A stretch of DNA of 64,000 nucleotides, taken from positions 1-64,000 of the forward strand of contig NZ_CP046056.1 of assembly GCF_016132445.1 (NCBI RefSeq), written 5' to 3'. The notes under the pieces are model-generated. The model was not told the origin of the DNA. It saw only the letters and a program-made list of their open reading frames with translations, and did not search any database. The DNA is from Venatoribacter cucullus. Its GTDB lineage: Bacteria; Pseudomonadota; Gammaproteobacteria; Pseudomonadales; Oceanobacteraceae. Each line of letters begins with the position of its first letter. Positions within the stretch are counted from its first letter, which is position 1. The position numbers and the translations under genes were made by a program. Shown one piece after another: positions 20,346 through 32,363 of this stretch.

Positions 20346-21833
20346 TCAGTGGCCGCCCAGCAGTTTTTCAACTTCCTGCGGATTATTATGGACGCCAAAG
20401 CGGTCGACGATGGTGGCGGTGGCGGCGTTCATACCGATCAGCTCAACCGTAGCACCCTCGCGGCGGAATTTGATCACCACTTTATCCAGCGCCGACACCG
20501 CCGTGATATCCCAGAAATGCGCCTGGGTCAGATCAATGCGGATATTGGGCAGTGCTTCTTTAAAGTCGAACGACCGGCTGAAGGCATCGGATGACGCAAA
20601 GAACACCTGGCCAATTACGTTATAAACACGGGTGTCGGGTTCGGTTTGCTCGGTTTTGACCACCATAAAACGGCCGATTTTATTGGCAAAGAACAGCGCC
20701 GCCAGCAGCACTCCGGTAAACACGCCCAGCGCCAGATTGTGGGTAAAGACCACCACCACCACGGTGGCCAGCATCACAATATTGGTCGACAACGGGTGCG
20801 TCTTCAGATTGGTAATGGATTCCCAGGAGAAGGTACCGATCGATACCATAATCATCACCGCCACCAATGCGGCCATCGGAATCTGCCCCACCCAGTCGGA
20901 TAAAAACACCACCATCAGCAACAACAGCAGGCCGGCGGTAAAGGCCGATAAGCGGCCGCGGCCACCGGATTTCACGTTGATGATGGACTGGCCAATCATG
21001 GCGCAGCCGGCCATGCCGCCCATTAAGCCGGCACCAATGTTGGCGATGCCCTGGCCTTTGCATTCCTGATTTTTGTCGCTGTCGGTGTCGGTCAGTTCAT
21101 CGACAATGGTGGCGGTCATCATGGATTCCAGCAGGCCCACGGCGGCCAGCGAGGCGGAATAGGGCAGAATGATCCACAGGGTTTCCAGCGTCAGCGGCAC
21201 ATCCGGCCACAGAAACACCGGCAGGGTGTCGGGCAGTTCGCCCATATCGGACACCGTGCGGATATCCAGTCCCAGTACCATCGCCACCGCAGTCAGGACC
21301 AGAATGCACACCAGTGGGGACGGCAGCAGGGTGCCGATCTTCGGCACATAGGGGAACAGGTAAATAATGCCCAGCCCGGCGGCGGTCATGGCGTACACAT
21401 GCCAGGTGACGTTGGTCAGCTCCGGCAGCTGAGCCATAAAAATCAGAATCGCCAGCGCGTTCACAAAGCCGGTAACCACCGAACGCGACACAAAGCGCAT
21501 CAGATTACCGAGCTTCAGATAGCCGGCACCGATCTGCAGCACGCCGGTTAACAGCGTGGCGGCCAGCAGGTATTCCAGCCCGTGGTTTTTTACCAGCGTC
21601 ACCATCAGCAGCGCCATGGCGCCGGTGGCGGCGGAAATCATGCCCGGACGTCCCCCCACAAAAGCAATCACAACGGCAATACAGAAGGAGGCGTACAGGC
21701 CCACTTTGGGGTCCACGCCGGCAATAATAGAAAACGCGATGGCTTCCGGGATCAGCGCCAGCGCCACCACGGTACCGGACAAAATGTCGCCACGGATATT
21801 GGAAAACCATTGCTGGCGGTAATGCGCAAGCAT
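20346..21833 (-). CDS. SulP-family anion transporter with STAS domain
   Basis: SulP/SLC26 carriers move sulfate, bicarbonate or other anions across the inner membrane. The 495-residue protein has the SulP core from residue 13 ([20 protein letters not shown]), about 12-14 membrane segments including [18 protein letters not shown], and a C-terminal STAS domain (about residues 385-490; [14 protein letters not shown]). An AGGAGT site precedes the ATG. It is co-directional with usp and trkH. The substrate cannot be told from sequence; a bicarbonate role is possible but not shown. Confidence 0.9.
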   Translation of the reverse strand: MLAHYRQQWFSNIRGDILSGTVVALALIPEAIAFSIIAGVDPKVGLYASFCIAVVIAFVGGRPGMISAATGAMALLMVTLVKNHGLEYLLAATLLTGVLQIGAGYLKLGNLMRFVSRSVVTGFVNALAILIFMAQLPELTNVTWHVYAMTAAGLGIIYLFPYVPKIGTLLPSPLVCILVLTAVAMVLGLDIRTVSDMGELPDTLPVFLWPDVPLTLETLWIILPYSASLAAVGLLESMMTATIVDELTDTDSDKNQECKGQGIANIGAGLMGGMAGCAMIGQSIINVKSGGRGRLSAFTAGLLLLLMVVFLSDWVGQIPMAALVAVMIMVSIGTFSWESITNLKTHPLSTNIVMLATVVVVVFTHNLALGVFTGVLLAALFFANKIGRFMVVKTEQTEPDTRVYNVIGQVFFASSDAFSRSFDFKEALPNIRIDLTQAHFWDITAVSALDKVVIKFRREGATVELIGMNAATATIVDRFGVHNNPQEVEKLLGGH

Positions 21834-21872
21834 GCAGACTCCTGTTGCGTTACAGATAGGAAGAAAAGGCGC

Positions 21873-23321
21873 TCAGCTGCGCCAGAAGGTGGGGCTTAAC
21901 AGCACCAGCAGGGTAAAAATTTCCAGTCGGCCCAGCAGCATGGTCAGTGCCAGCAGCCATTTGGCGGTATCGGAAATATTGCCGTAGTGAGCGGCCACAT
22001 CGCCCAGCCCGGGGCCGAGGTTATTCAGACAGGAACCAACGGCGGAAAAGGCCGTGACCTGATCCATGCCGGTGGCCATTAAGGCCAGCATCATCACCAT
22101 AAAGGTGACGATATAAACCGAGAAAAACCCCCATACACCGGTCAGCACGCGATCCGGCACCGCTCGTTTGCCGAGTTTCACCGGCATGATGGCGTTGGGG
22201 TGAATCAGACGCCGCACTTCGCGCACGCCCTGCTTATAAATCAACAGCACGCGGATCACTTTCATACCGCCGCCGGTGGAACCGGTACAGCCACCAATAA
22301 AGGCCATCATAAACAGCAGTACCGGCAGAAAGACCGGCCAGCTGGAGAAGTCGGCGGTGCTGAAGCCGGCGGTGCTGGCCACGGACACCAGCTCGAAAAT
22401 GCCGTAGCGCAGCGAATCCAGAAAGCCGTAGGTATTGGTCAGCCACAGCGCAACGACGGTTAATACCGCACCGCCGGCCATAATCTGCAGGAAAAAGCGG
22501 ATTTCCGGGTCCTGCAGATAATGGCTGAGGCTTTTATTGCGCCAGGCAAAGAAGTGCAGCGAGTAATTCATCGCCGCCACCAGCATAAAAAAGACGCAGA
22601 TGCCTTCAATCACGGCGCTGTTGAAATGGCCAATGGACGCATCGTAGGTGGAAAACCCGCCAATACCGACCGTTGAGAAGCTGTGTACTGCCGCATCAAA
22701 GCCATCCATGCCGGCGGCCCAATACGCCAGGCCGCAGCTGAGGGTAAGGCCAGCGTACACATACCAGAGCGCCTTGGCGGTTTCGGCAATGCGCGGGGTG
22801 AGTTTGGTGTCTTTCATCGGCCCGGGCATTTCCGCCCGGTACAGCTGCATACCACCGATGCCCAGCATTGGCAGAATGGCGACGGCCAGAACGATAATGC
22901 CCATACCGCCCAGCCACTGCAGCTGCTGGCGATACCAGAGAATGGACTTGGGCAGGAATTCCAGCCCGGTCATCACCGTGGCGCCGGTGGTGGTCCAGCC
23001 CGACAGCGATTCAAAGAAGGCGTCGGCGAAGCTCAGGCCAGGATTGTCAGAGATCATAAAGGGCAGGGTGCCGGCCAGTCCCAGGGTCAGCCAGAACAGC
23101 GCAGCAATTAAAAAGCCGTCGCGGGTACGCAGCTCCTGCCGCACCTGCCGCACCGGCAGCCAGCTGGTAAAACCGATGCCGAAAATCATGACCATGGCGG
23201 TGACAAAGGCTTCGGTGGCACCATCGTCGTACCACATCGACACCAGAATCGGCGGCAGCATGGTCAGGCTGAACAGCATCAGCAGAATGCCAAGAATGCG
23301 GGCGATCATGGAAAAGTGCAT
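21873..23321 (-). CDS. trkH: Trk system potassium uptake protein TrkH
   Basis: TrkH is the K+-translocating membrane subunit of the Trk system and works with TrkA. The 482-residue protein shows four pore-loop repeats around the filter glycines: TTGATVMTGLE, STVGIGGFSTYD, STAGFSTADF and SCLNNLGPGLG. The length matches TrkH/TrkG. The trkA stop-to-trkH start spacing is 21 bp, so the pair is co-transcribed. Confidence 0.95.
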   Translation of the reverse strand: MHFSMIARILGILLMLFSLTMLPPILVSMWYDDGATEAFVTAMVMIFGIGFTSWLPVRQVRQELRTRDGFLIAALFWLTLGLAGTLPFMISDNPGLSFADAFFESLSGWTTTGATVMTGLEFLPKSILWYRQQLQWLGGMGIIVLAVAILPMLGIGGMQLYRAEMPGPMKDTKLTPRIAETAKALWYVYAGLTLSCGLAYWAAGMDGFDAAVHSFSTVGIGGFSTYDASIGHFNSAVIEGICVFFMLVAAMNYSLHFFAWRNKSLSHYLQDPEIRFFLQIMAGGAVLTVVALWLTNTYGFLDSLRYGIFELVSVASTAGFSTADFSSWPVFLPVLLFMMAFIGGCTGSTGGGMKVIRVLLIYKQGVREVRRLIHPNAIMPVKLGKRAVPDRVLTGVWGFFSVYIVTFMVMMLALMATGMDQVTAFSAVGSCLNNLGPGLGDVAAHYGNISDTAKWLLALTMLLGRLEIFTLLVLLSPTFWRS

Positions 23322-23342
23322 ACAGGCTCCGCGCCGGTTAAA

Positions 23343-24716
23343 TCAGAAGAAGCCCAGGCCGACCTGGAACAGCCGCTCTACATCCGGAATATGGCGTTTT
23401 TTCATTACGAACAGAATGACGTGATCATTCGATTCCACCACCACATCGGAGCTGGCCATCACCACCTGCTCGCCGCGCACAATGGCACCGATGGTGGTGC
23501 CCGGCGGCAGTTTGATTTCGCGGATTTTCCGCCCCACCACTTTCGATGAATGTGAGTCGCCGTGGGCGATGGCTTCAATAGCCTCGGCCGCACCCCGGCG
23601 CAGTGAGTAGACGTTCACCACATCGCCGCGGCGTACGTGAGTGAGCAGGCTGCCGATGGTCGCCTGTTGCGGTGACACCGCCACATCGATCATGCCGCCC
23701 TGCACCAGATCGACGTAGGCGCCTTTGTTAATCAGCGTCATCACCTTGCGCGCGCCCAGCCGCTTGGCCAGCAGCGACGCCATAATGTTCACTTCATCGT
23801 CGTTGGTGAGGGCGCAGAACACATCGGTGTTTTCGATGTTTTCTTCTTCCAGCAGGGTCTGGTCGGTGGCGCTGCCGAGCAGCACCACGGTGCGGTCAAG
23901 GTTTTCGCTGAGGAACTGGGCACGATCTTCGCCGTGCTCGATCAGCTTGATCAGATAATCCCGTTCCAGCGCTTTCGCCAGCCGGTAACCGATGTTGCCG
24001 CCACCGACGATCATAATACGGCGGTAGGCGTCTTCTTCGCGGCGTAACTCATTGATAACCTTGCGGATATCGTCTTTGGCGGCAATAAAGAACACTTCGT
24101 CGTCGGCTTCAATCACGGTGTCGCCGGTCGGTTCAATGGCTTTGTTGCGGCGGAATACGGCGGCCACGCGGGTTTCGACATTGGGCAGGTGATCTTTCAG
24201 GTGGTGAATGGCGTGGCCCACCAGCGGGCTGCCGGCATAGGCGCGCACCGCCACCAGCTGCACCCGGCCATCGGCAAAATCCAGCACCTGCAGAGCGCCG
24301 GGATGCTGTAACAGGCGGCTGATGTAGTTGGTCACCACCTGTTCGGGGGAAATCAGCACGTCGATGGAGAAGGCATCGTTGCGGAACAGTTCGGGTTGCT
24401 TCAGATAATACCCGGAACGGATACGGCTGATTTTGGTGGGGGTGCGGAACAGCGTATAGGCCACCTGACAGGCAACCATATTGGTTTCATCCGAATTGGT
24501 TACTGCCACCAGCATGTCGGCGTCGTCGGCACCAGCATCGCGCAGCACATTCGGGTAGGAGCCGCGGCCGACGATGGTTTTGATATCCAGCCGGTCCTGC
24601 AGTTCGCGCAGGCGCTCGGCATCGGTGTCCACCACAGTAATGTCGTTTTGTTCATTGGCGAGGTTTTCGGCCAGTGTGCCGCCGACCTGGCCGGCGCCGA
24701 GGATAATGATCTTCAT
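23343..24716 (-). CDS. trkA: Trk system potassium uptake protein TrkA
   Basis: TrkA is the peripheral NAD(H)/nucleotide-binding gating subunit of Trk. Starting at the ATG at 24716 ([16 protein letters not shown]) it has 457 residues, the family norm; an ATG three codons upstream is possible. Two RCK units are present, each with a Rossmann glycine motif ([14 protein letters not shown] near residue 7 and [15 protein letters not shown] near residue 235) followed by a TrkA_C lobe. It lies between rsmB and trkH. Confidence 0.95.
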   Translation of the reverse strand: MKIIILGAGQVGGTLAENLANEQNDITVVDTDAERLRELQDRLDIKTIVGRGSYPNVLRDAGADDADMLVAVTNSDETNMVACQVAYTLFRTPTKISRIRSGYYLKQPELFRNDAFSIDVLISPEQVVTNYISRLLQHPGALQVLDFADGRVQLVAVRAYAGSPLVGHAIHHLKDHLPNVETRVAAVFRRNKAIEPTGDTVIEADDEVFFIAAKDDIRKVINELRREEDAYRRIMIVGGGNIGYRLAKALERDYLIKLIEHGEDRAQFLSENLDRTVVLLGSATDQTLLEEENIENTDVFCALTNDDEVNIMASLLAKRLGARKVMTLINKGAYVDLVQGGMIDVAVSPQQATIGSLLTHVRRGDVVNVYSLRRGAAEAIEAIAHGDSHSSKVVGRKIREIKLPPGTTIGAIVRGEQVVMASSDVVVESNDHVILFVMKKRHIPDVERLFQVGLGFF

Positions 24717-24762
24717 GATGCCCATCCCTGGGCATCACCCTGACGGGCAGCCTGCGGCTGTG

Positions 24763-24786
24763 CAAAAGTGCTGTCCTGCACTTTTG
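24763..24786. other. Perfect hairpin between rsmB and trkA
   Basis: CAAAAGTGC-TGTCCT-GCACTTTTG forms a 9-bp perfect stem with a 6-nt loop in the 89-bp rsmB-trkA gap. There is no T-tract on the minus strand, so it is not a classical terminator; it may be a processing or attenuation element. Confidence 0.5.
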
Positions 24787-24805
24787 TCATTTTATTGCTC
24801 ATTTT

Positions 24806-26140
24806 TCAGGTTCCTTTGCGCAGAAGTGCATAAAAAAAACCATCATGGCCATCCGGCTGTGGCAGTAATTGTCTGCCGGCATTACAGGCCTTACCCCAGG
24901 GAAAGTCCAGCTCCGTCAGGCCGACATTGGTATGCCGGTTGATGAAGTTCTGGATCTGCTCGCTGTTTTCCCGTGGCAATACCGAACAGGTGGCATACAG
25001 CAGGCGGCCACCGGGTTTCAGCAGGTTCCAGGCGGTATCCAGCAGGCGTGCCTGCACCTCTGCCAGTTGCTCAATGTCTTCGCGCCGGCGCAGCAGTTTG
25101 ATGTCCGGGTGGCGGCGGATCACGCCGGTAGCCGAGCAGGGCGCGTCGAGCAGAATGGCGTCGAACTGTTCGCCGTCCCACCAGTCGTCCGGTGCGCCGA
25201 TATCGGCGCAGAGTACGTCCGCCTGCAGCTGCAGGCGGGCGAGGTTCTCATGCACCCGGCCCAGCCGGCTTTCTTCGATATCGACCGCCAGCACGCGGGC
25301 ATCGGCCCGCTCCAGCAGGTGACAGGTTTTGCCTCCGGGGGCGGCGCAGGCATCCAGAATGCGTTCGTTGGCCTGCGGTGCCAGCAGCTGCGCGGCTAAT
25401 TGCGCGGCCTCGTCCTGCACGCTGAAGTCGCCCTCGGCAAAACCGGGCAGCTGGGTGATGTCGCAGGATTCCGCCAGATAAATACCATCGGCGCTGAATT
25501 CTGCCGCGCGGGCGTCGATACCGGCGCTGGTCAGCCGGGCCAGATAGTCGTCACGGCTACCGTGGCGACGGTTAACACGCAGGCACAGCGGTGGCCGTTC
25601 GTTGTTCTGCTGCAGAATGGCTTGCCAGTCGTCCGGCCAGGCTTTGCTCAGCATTTTCACCAGCCACTTCGGATGGCTGGTGGCGGTAACCGGATTCTCG
25701 TCCAGCGGCGGCAGCAGGCTTTCATATTCGCGGCCATAGCGGCGCAGACAGGCATTCAGTACGGATTTGGCGTAGCCCTTGCCCAGCTCTTCACAGACTT
25801 CCACAGTAGCGTGCACGGCGGCGTGCGGCGCTTTGCCCTGAATGGCCAGCTGGTACAGGCCGATGATCAGCAGGGCGCTGAGGTCCTGATCTTCTTCACC
25901 GAAGGGGCGGCTTTGCAGAATTTTTGCCAGCGCATGCAGGCGCTGGTAATGACGGCAGCTGCCCAGCACCAGATCGCGCAGAAAGCCACGGTCGGCGCTG
26001 TCGACGCGTGCTTCCAGTGGCGGCAGACATTGATTCAGCGACTGGCCATTCAGTACGCCGGCCAGCGCCATGGCGGCGGCGCGGCGGGCGCTGAGCGGGC
26101 TGTTCAGGCTTTTATGCCAGGGCGATAGCGGCGCGCTCAT
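24806..26140 (-). CDS. rsmB: 16S rRNA (cytosine(967)-C(5))-methyltransferase RsmB
   Basis: RsmB (Sun/Fmu) methylates C967 of 16S rRNA using S-adenosylmethionine. The 444-residue protein has the N-terminal NusB-like helical domain (about residues 14-145), the SAM-binding motif ILDACAAPGGKTCHLLE, the motif LLDAPCSATGVIRRHPD with the first catalytic cysteine, and YATCSVLPRENSEQI with the second. Its ATG overlaps the fmt stop (ATGA), indicating coupling. Confidence 0.96.
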   Translation of the reverse strand: MSAPLSPWHKSLNSPLSARRAAAMALAGVLNGQSLNQCLPPLEARVDSADRGFLRDLVLGSCRHYQRLHALAKILQSRPFGEEDQDLSALLIIGLYQLAIQGKAPHAAVHATVEVCEELGKGYAKSVLNACLRRYGREYESLLPPLDENPVTATSHPKWLVKMLSKAWPDDWQAILQQNNERPPLCLRVNRRHGSRDDYLARLTSAGIDARAAEFSADGIYLAESCDITQLPGFAEGDFSVQDEAAQLAAQLLAPQANERILDACAAPGGKTCHLLERADARVLAVDIEESRLGRVHENLARLQLQADVLCADIGAPDDWWDGEQFDAILLDAPCSATGVIRRHPDIKLLRRREDIEQLAEVQARLLDTAWNLLKPGGRLLYATCSVLPRENSEQIQNFINRHTNVGLTELDFPWGKACNAGRQLLPQPDGHDGFFYALLRKGT

Positions 26141-27087
26141 AAAGTGGATGCCAGCAGGTGGTTGGGCTGGAACAGCTGCGGCTGACCGTTAATCACATCC
26201 GCCACGCGCATGGCTTTTTTGCCTGGCAGCTGCACCTGGGTAATGCGCAGTACGCCGTCACCACAGGCCACGTCCAGGCCTTCGGCCGCGGCGCGGATAA
26301 TGGTGCCCGGCAGCAGCGCGGTGGTTTGCTCCAGCGCTTCCGCCATTAATACCCGGATGCGTTCATCGCCCAGCAAGGTGTAGGCCATCGGGAAGGGATT
26401 GAACGCCCGCACCCGCAGGGCGATTTCGTCGGCTGGCTGGTGCCAGTCAATCAGGGCTTCTTCTTTCAGCAGTTTGTGCGCGTAATTGGCCAGCGCATCG
26501 TTCTGCTTTTCCGGTTGCAGGGTGCCAGCTTCCACCTGCGCCAGTGTCGCCAGCAGGGCTGGTGGGCCCAGTTCCGCCAGCCGGTCGTGCAAGGTGCCGC
26601 CGGTGTCATCAGCGAGAATACCGGTAGTGACTTTGCTCAGCATGGCACCGGTATCCAGGCCTTTATCCATCTGCATGATGGTGATGCCGGTGAGCTTGTC
26701 GCCGGCTTCAATGCAGCGCTGAATGGGGGCGGCTCCGCGCCAGCGCGGCAACAGCGAGGCGTGTACGTTCAGACAACCGTATTTGGGCGCATCCAGTACG
26801 CTTTGCGGCAGAATCAGGCCGTAAGCCACCACCACCATCACATCGGCCTTCAGGCTTTGCAGCTGTTCAACGTCGGCAGCATCTTTAAAGTTCAGTGGCT
26901 GGTAAACCGGCAGGCCATGATCCAGCGCTACCTGTTTTACCGGGCTGGGCTGCAGTTTTTTACCACGCCCGGCCGGCCGGTCGGGCTGGGTATAGACGCC
27001 GATTACCTCATGGCCGCTGTGAATCAGCGCCTGCAGGTGAATGGCCGCAAACTCCGGCGTGCCGGCAAACAGAATGCGTAAGGCCAT
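26137..27087 (-). CDS. fmt: Methionyl-tRNA formyltransferase
   Basis: Fmt formylates initiator Met-tRNA with 10-formyltetrahydrofolate. The 316-residue protein begins LRILFAGTPEFAAIHLQAL and contains the catalytic region NVHASLLPRWRGAAPIQR and the loop QPDRPAGRGKKLQPSPVK that contacts tRNA; the C-terminal domain is the OB-like tRNA-binding part. Its ATG overlaps the def stop by one base (TAATG), and its stop overlaps rsmB by four bases. Confidence 0.97.
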   Translation of the reverse strand: MALRILFAGTPEFAAIHLQALIHSGHEVIGVYTQPDRPAGRGKKLQPSPVKQVALDHGLPVYQPLNFKDAADVEQLQSLKADVMVVVAYGLILPQSVLDAPKYGCLNVHASLLPRWRGAAPIQRCIEAGDKLTGITIMQMDKGLDTGAMLSKVTTGILADDTGGTLHDRLAELGPPALLATLAQVEAGTLQPEKQNDALANYAHKLLKEEALIDWHQPADEIALRVRAFNPFPMAYTLLGDERIRVLMAEALEQTTALLPGTIIRAAAEGLDVACGDGVLRITQVQLPGKKAMRVADVINGQPQLFQPNHLLASTL

Positions 27088-27611
27088 TATTTTTTGCCCT
27101 GCTGGCGGGCTTCCAGTTTGTGTTTCTTTTCCAGCTTGTCTTTGATGCGGTTACGTTTCAGGGTCGAGATATAGTCCACCATCAGCTTGCCTTCGAGGTG
27201 GTCGACTTCGTGCTGTATGCACACCGCCAGCAGGCCGCGGCATTCCATTTCAAAGGGATTGCCGTGGCGGTCGATGGCTTTCACCAGACAGTGTTCAATG
27301 CGGGTAACGTCTTCGTAGAACCCCGGTACCGACAGGCAACCTTCCTGCATGGTTTCCGGCTCGCCTTCCAGTACGGTGATTTCGGGGTTAATAAACACCA
27401 GCGGTTCGGATTTATCTTCCGAGACGTCGATGGTGATGATGCGCTCATGCACATTCACCTGGGTGGCCGCCAGGCCAATGCCCGGTGCGGCGTACATGGT
27501 GTCGAACATATCGTTGACGATGGCGCGCACGCGCTCGTCAACGTCGGCCACCGGCGCGGCTTTGGTGCGTAAACGGGGATCCGGGTATTCTAAAATTTCG
27601 AGTAAGGCCAT
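27087..27611 (-). CDS. def: Peptide deformylase
   Basis: Def removes the N-formyl group from nascent proteins. The 174-residue metalloenzyme shows all three active-site motifs: [17 protein letters not shown] and QHEVDHLEG (HEXXH). It is the first gene of the def-fmt-rsmB(-trk) unit and is divergent from tsaP across 112 bp. Confidence 0.97.
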   Translation of the reverse strand: MALLEILEYPDPRLRTKAAPVADVDERVRAIVNDMFDTMYAAPGIGLAATQVNVHERIITIDVSEDKSEPLVFINPEITVLEGEPETMQEGCLSVPGFYEDVTRIEHCLVKAIDRHGNPFEMECRGLLAVCIQHEVDHLEGKLMVDYISTLKRNRIKDKLEKKHKLEARQQGKK

Positions 27612-27723
27612 AGAGTTGACTGCTTATATAGAACAATGTGGTCGTGACTTGCTAAGATGCCGGTCAGGCAGTGACATTCAATGCGAGATCAACGGGATCC
27701 GCCAATAATAAAGGGAATACAGG

Positions 27724-28764
27724 ATGAGCAAAACCATCAAGGGCATTCTGCTGGCTGGTTTGATGGGCCTTTCGGCCGGAGCCATGGCGCTGACGCTGAA
27801 AAGCGATGCCCCGGAGCGCTATGTGGTTAAGAAAGGCGATACCCTGTGGGGCATTTCCGAACGCTTTACCAATGATGCCTGGCAGTGGCCGGAAATCTGG
27901 TATCTGAATGAAAAAATTGACAACCCGCATCTTATTTTCCCTGGCGATGAACTGAGCCTGGTGATGATCAACGGCGAAATGCGTCTGACCGTTACCAAGC
28001 GTGGCGAAGCCAGCCGCACCGTTAAGCTGCAACCTACCGCCCGCGTCGAGCCCATTGAATCGGCTATTCCTGCGATTCCTCAGGACGCCATCCGTGGCTT
28101 CCTGCGCCATAACCGCGTGGTGGCACCGGCAGAACTGGATAACGCCCCGCGCATTATTTCCGGTGAAGACGCCCGTCTGATGATGGGTGCCGGCGGCAAA
28201 GTGTACGCCCGCGGTGAATTTGGTGAGGAAGTGTCCGCGGCCTACGGCGTGTTCCGTCGTGGTCAGGTGTATCGTGACCCGCAAACCAACGAAGTGCTGG
28301 GCCTGGAAGCGACCGACATTGGTCAGGGCCGTGTCGAAGCCAAAGATGGTGACATCGTGACGCTGGAACTGGAGCGTACCAACCAGCAGGTAGCCATTGG
28401 TGACCTGCTGCTGCCGACCGAAGACCGTGCTCTGCTGGCCAATTATTACCCGAAAGCGCCGGCCAAAGCCCTGAATGGTCAGATTCTGGCGGTCTCCGGT
28501 GGCGTGACTCAGGTGGGCCAGTACGACGTGGTGGTGCTGAACCGCGGTGAGCGCGATGGCCTGGAAGCCGGTTCCGTCTTACTGGTGAAAAAGACCGGCA
28601 ATGTGGTGTACGACCGCGTCGCCGGTGAGCGGGTCCAGCTGCCCGATGAGCGTGCCGGGACAGTGATGGTGTTCCGCACCTTTGAAAAAATGTCTTACGG
28701 CCTGGTGATGCGGGCGACCCGTCCGCTGCGCGTGGGCGACAAGATCGAAAACCCGAATCAATAA
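27724..28764 (+). CDS. tsaP: LysM-domain protein, TsaP-like type IV pilus secretin-associated protein
   Basis: The 346-residue protein has a signal peptide (GILLAGLMGLSAGAMA, cleavage near residue 22), then a LysM peptidoglycan-binding domain (YVVKKGDTLWGISERF to PGDELSLV, about residues 36-80) and a C-terminal part resembling the FlgT-C-like domain of TsaP. The gene beside dprA in the same position of the Pseudomonas origin region encodes TsaP, which anchors the PilQ secretin to the cell wall. No pilus genes occur in this window, so the assignment rests on domain and synteny. Confidence 0.75.
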   Translation: MSKTIKGILLAGLMGLSAGAMALTLKSDAPERYVVKKGDTLWGISERFTNDAWQWPEIWYLNEKIDNPHLIFPGDELSLVMINGEMRLTVTKRGEASRTVKLQPTARVEPIESAIPAIPQDAIRGFLRHNRVVAPAELDNAPRIISGEDARLMMGAGGKVYARGEFGEEVSAAYGVFRRGQVYRDPQTNEVLGLEATDIGQGRVEAKDGDIVTLELERTNQQVAIGDLLLPTEDRALLANYYPKAPAKALNGQILAVSGGVTQVGQYDVVVLNRGERDGLEAGSVLLVKKTGNVVYDRVAGERVQLPDERAGTVMVFRTFEKMSYGLVMRATRPLRVGDKIENPNQ

Positions 28765-28777
28765 TAAGGAATTCTCT

Positions 28778-29863
28778 ATGCTCAGGGACGAGCTGTTACT
28801 GGCCTGGTGGCGTTTAACCCAATTGCCGGGCATTGGTCCGGTGGCCATCAACGAACTCCGCACCCGTCTGGGTGATCCGCGTGAACTCCTGCATACCTCG
28901 TCCGAGCAACTGGTGGCGCTGGGTTTTAACCCTGAAGCGGCCCGCCGCTGGGCTACCGATGCCAGCCTGAATGACGGCTTTGCTGCCTTACAGGCCTGGC
29001 GTCAGCACAAGCACTGCGGTGTGTTGCTGGCCGGCATGGAACCCTATCCGGACATTCTGGCGGCGCTGCCTGATGCGCCGGTGATTCTGTATTACCACGG
29101 TGACCTGGCTTGTCTGCAGCAGCCCATGATTGCCATGGTCGGCAGTCGTAACCCAACCCCCTATGCCCGTGAATGGACGCAGCAAACCGCGCGCGAGCTG
29201 GCGGCCACTGGCGTCACCGTGGTCAGCGGGCTGGCGCTGGGTATTGACGGTGCCGCCCATCAGGGCGCGCTGGAAACGGGCCGGACGGTGGCGGTGCTGG
29301 GCAGTGGCGTGGATGTGATTTATCCACAGCGGCACCTGGGACTGGCGCAGATGATCATGCATAAGGGATTGTTGCTGTCGGAGTTTGCGCCCGGTACCGC
29401 GCCACAGCCATCGCATTTTCCATCGCGTAACCGCATTGTCAGTGGTCTCAGCCTGGGTACCGTGGTCGCGGAAGCAGCCAGCAAAAGCGGTTCGCTGATT
29501 ACCGCTAAGCTGGCGGCAGAACAGGGCCGCGAGGTGTTTGCCTTACCTGGCGCGGTGACCAATCCACTGAGTCATGGCTGCCATCAGCTGATCCGCGACG
29601 GTGCCATTTTGGTACAAAACGCCACCGATATTCTGCAGGAACTGCAGCTTAACCCCGGTATCCAGCCCGGTTTGTTTGACGCCGTAGCTGCCAGCGACCC
29701 GGTACCAGCCTTGCTGGTGCACATTGATTACACCGCCACCTCGCCGGACGTGATTGCCATCCGCTCCGGGCTGGGCATGGCCCGCCTGTTACCGGAACTG
29801 TTGGATCTGGAATTACAGGGCTGGCTGCAGCAGGTGCCGGGCGGGTACTTGCGTACCCGCTGA
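28778..29863 (+). CDS. dprA: DNA processing protein DprA
   Basis: DprA (Smf) binds incoming single-stranded DNA during natural transformation and loads RecA. The 361-residue protein has an N-terminal helical region (LTQLPGIGPVAINELRTRLG), the Rossmann core with VGSRNPTPYARE, SGLALGIDGAAH, LGSGVDVIYPQRH and FPSRNRIVSGLS, and a C-terminal winged-helix-like domain. It starts 13 bp after tsaP, indicating co-transcription. Confidence 0.96.
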   Translation: MLRDELLLAWWRLTQLPGIGPVAINELRTRLGDPRELLHTSSEQLVALGFNPEAARRWATDASLNDGFAALQAWRQHKHCGVLLAGMEPYPDILAALPDAPVILYYHGDLACLQQPMIAMVGSRNPTPYAREWTQQTARELAATGVTVVSGLALGIDGAAHQGALETGRTVAVLGSGVDVIYPQRHLGLAQMIMHKGLLLSEFAPGTAPQPSHFPSRNRIVSGLSLGTVVAEAASKSGSLITAKLAAEQGREVFALPGAVTNPLSHGCHQLIRDGAILVQNATDILQELQLNPGIQPGLFDAVAASDPVPALLVHIDYTATSPDVIAIRSGLGMARLLPELLDLELQGWLQQVPGGYLRTR

Positions 29864-29950
29864 TTCCGGCGACCAGGCTGCGCTCATTCGCCTCTTGTTC
29901 CCGTTTGCGCCTTGCAGTAGGGTTCGCACTTTCCTTTTTCTGATGCAATT

Positions 29951-32291
<2,341 letters not shown>

Positions 32292-32295
<4 letters not shown>

Positions 32296-32328
32296 TACGG
32301 TATCGTTATCAACACAGAACGCTATAAT
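32292..32328 (+). promoter_or_regulatory. Promoter and inverted repeat before the 32364 gene
   Basis: A perfect TATAAT (32323-32328) lies 35 bp before the ATG. Just upstream is an inverted repeat TTGATA-N9-TATCAA (32292-32312), with an internal CGGTATCG core, placed where it would cover the -35 region. This suggests a repressor or activator site; no regulator gene is adjacent. Confidence 0.45.
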
Positions 32329-32363
32329 GGCCCACTCTGTCTGATAACCTACAAGGACGATCC

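Noticed and set aside
29320-29332. DnaA-box-like TTATCCACA inside dprA
   Set aside because: Single copy inside a coding gene with no cluster; not evidence for an origin.
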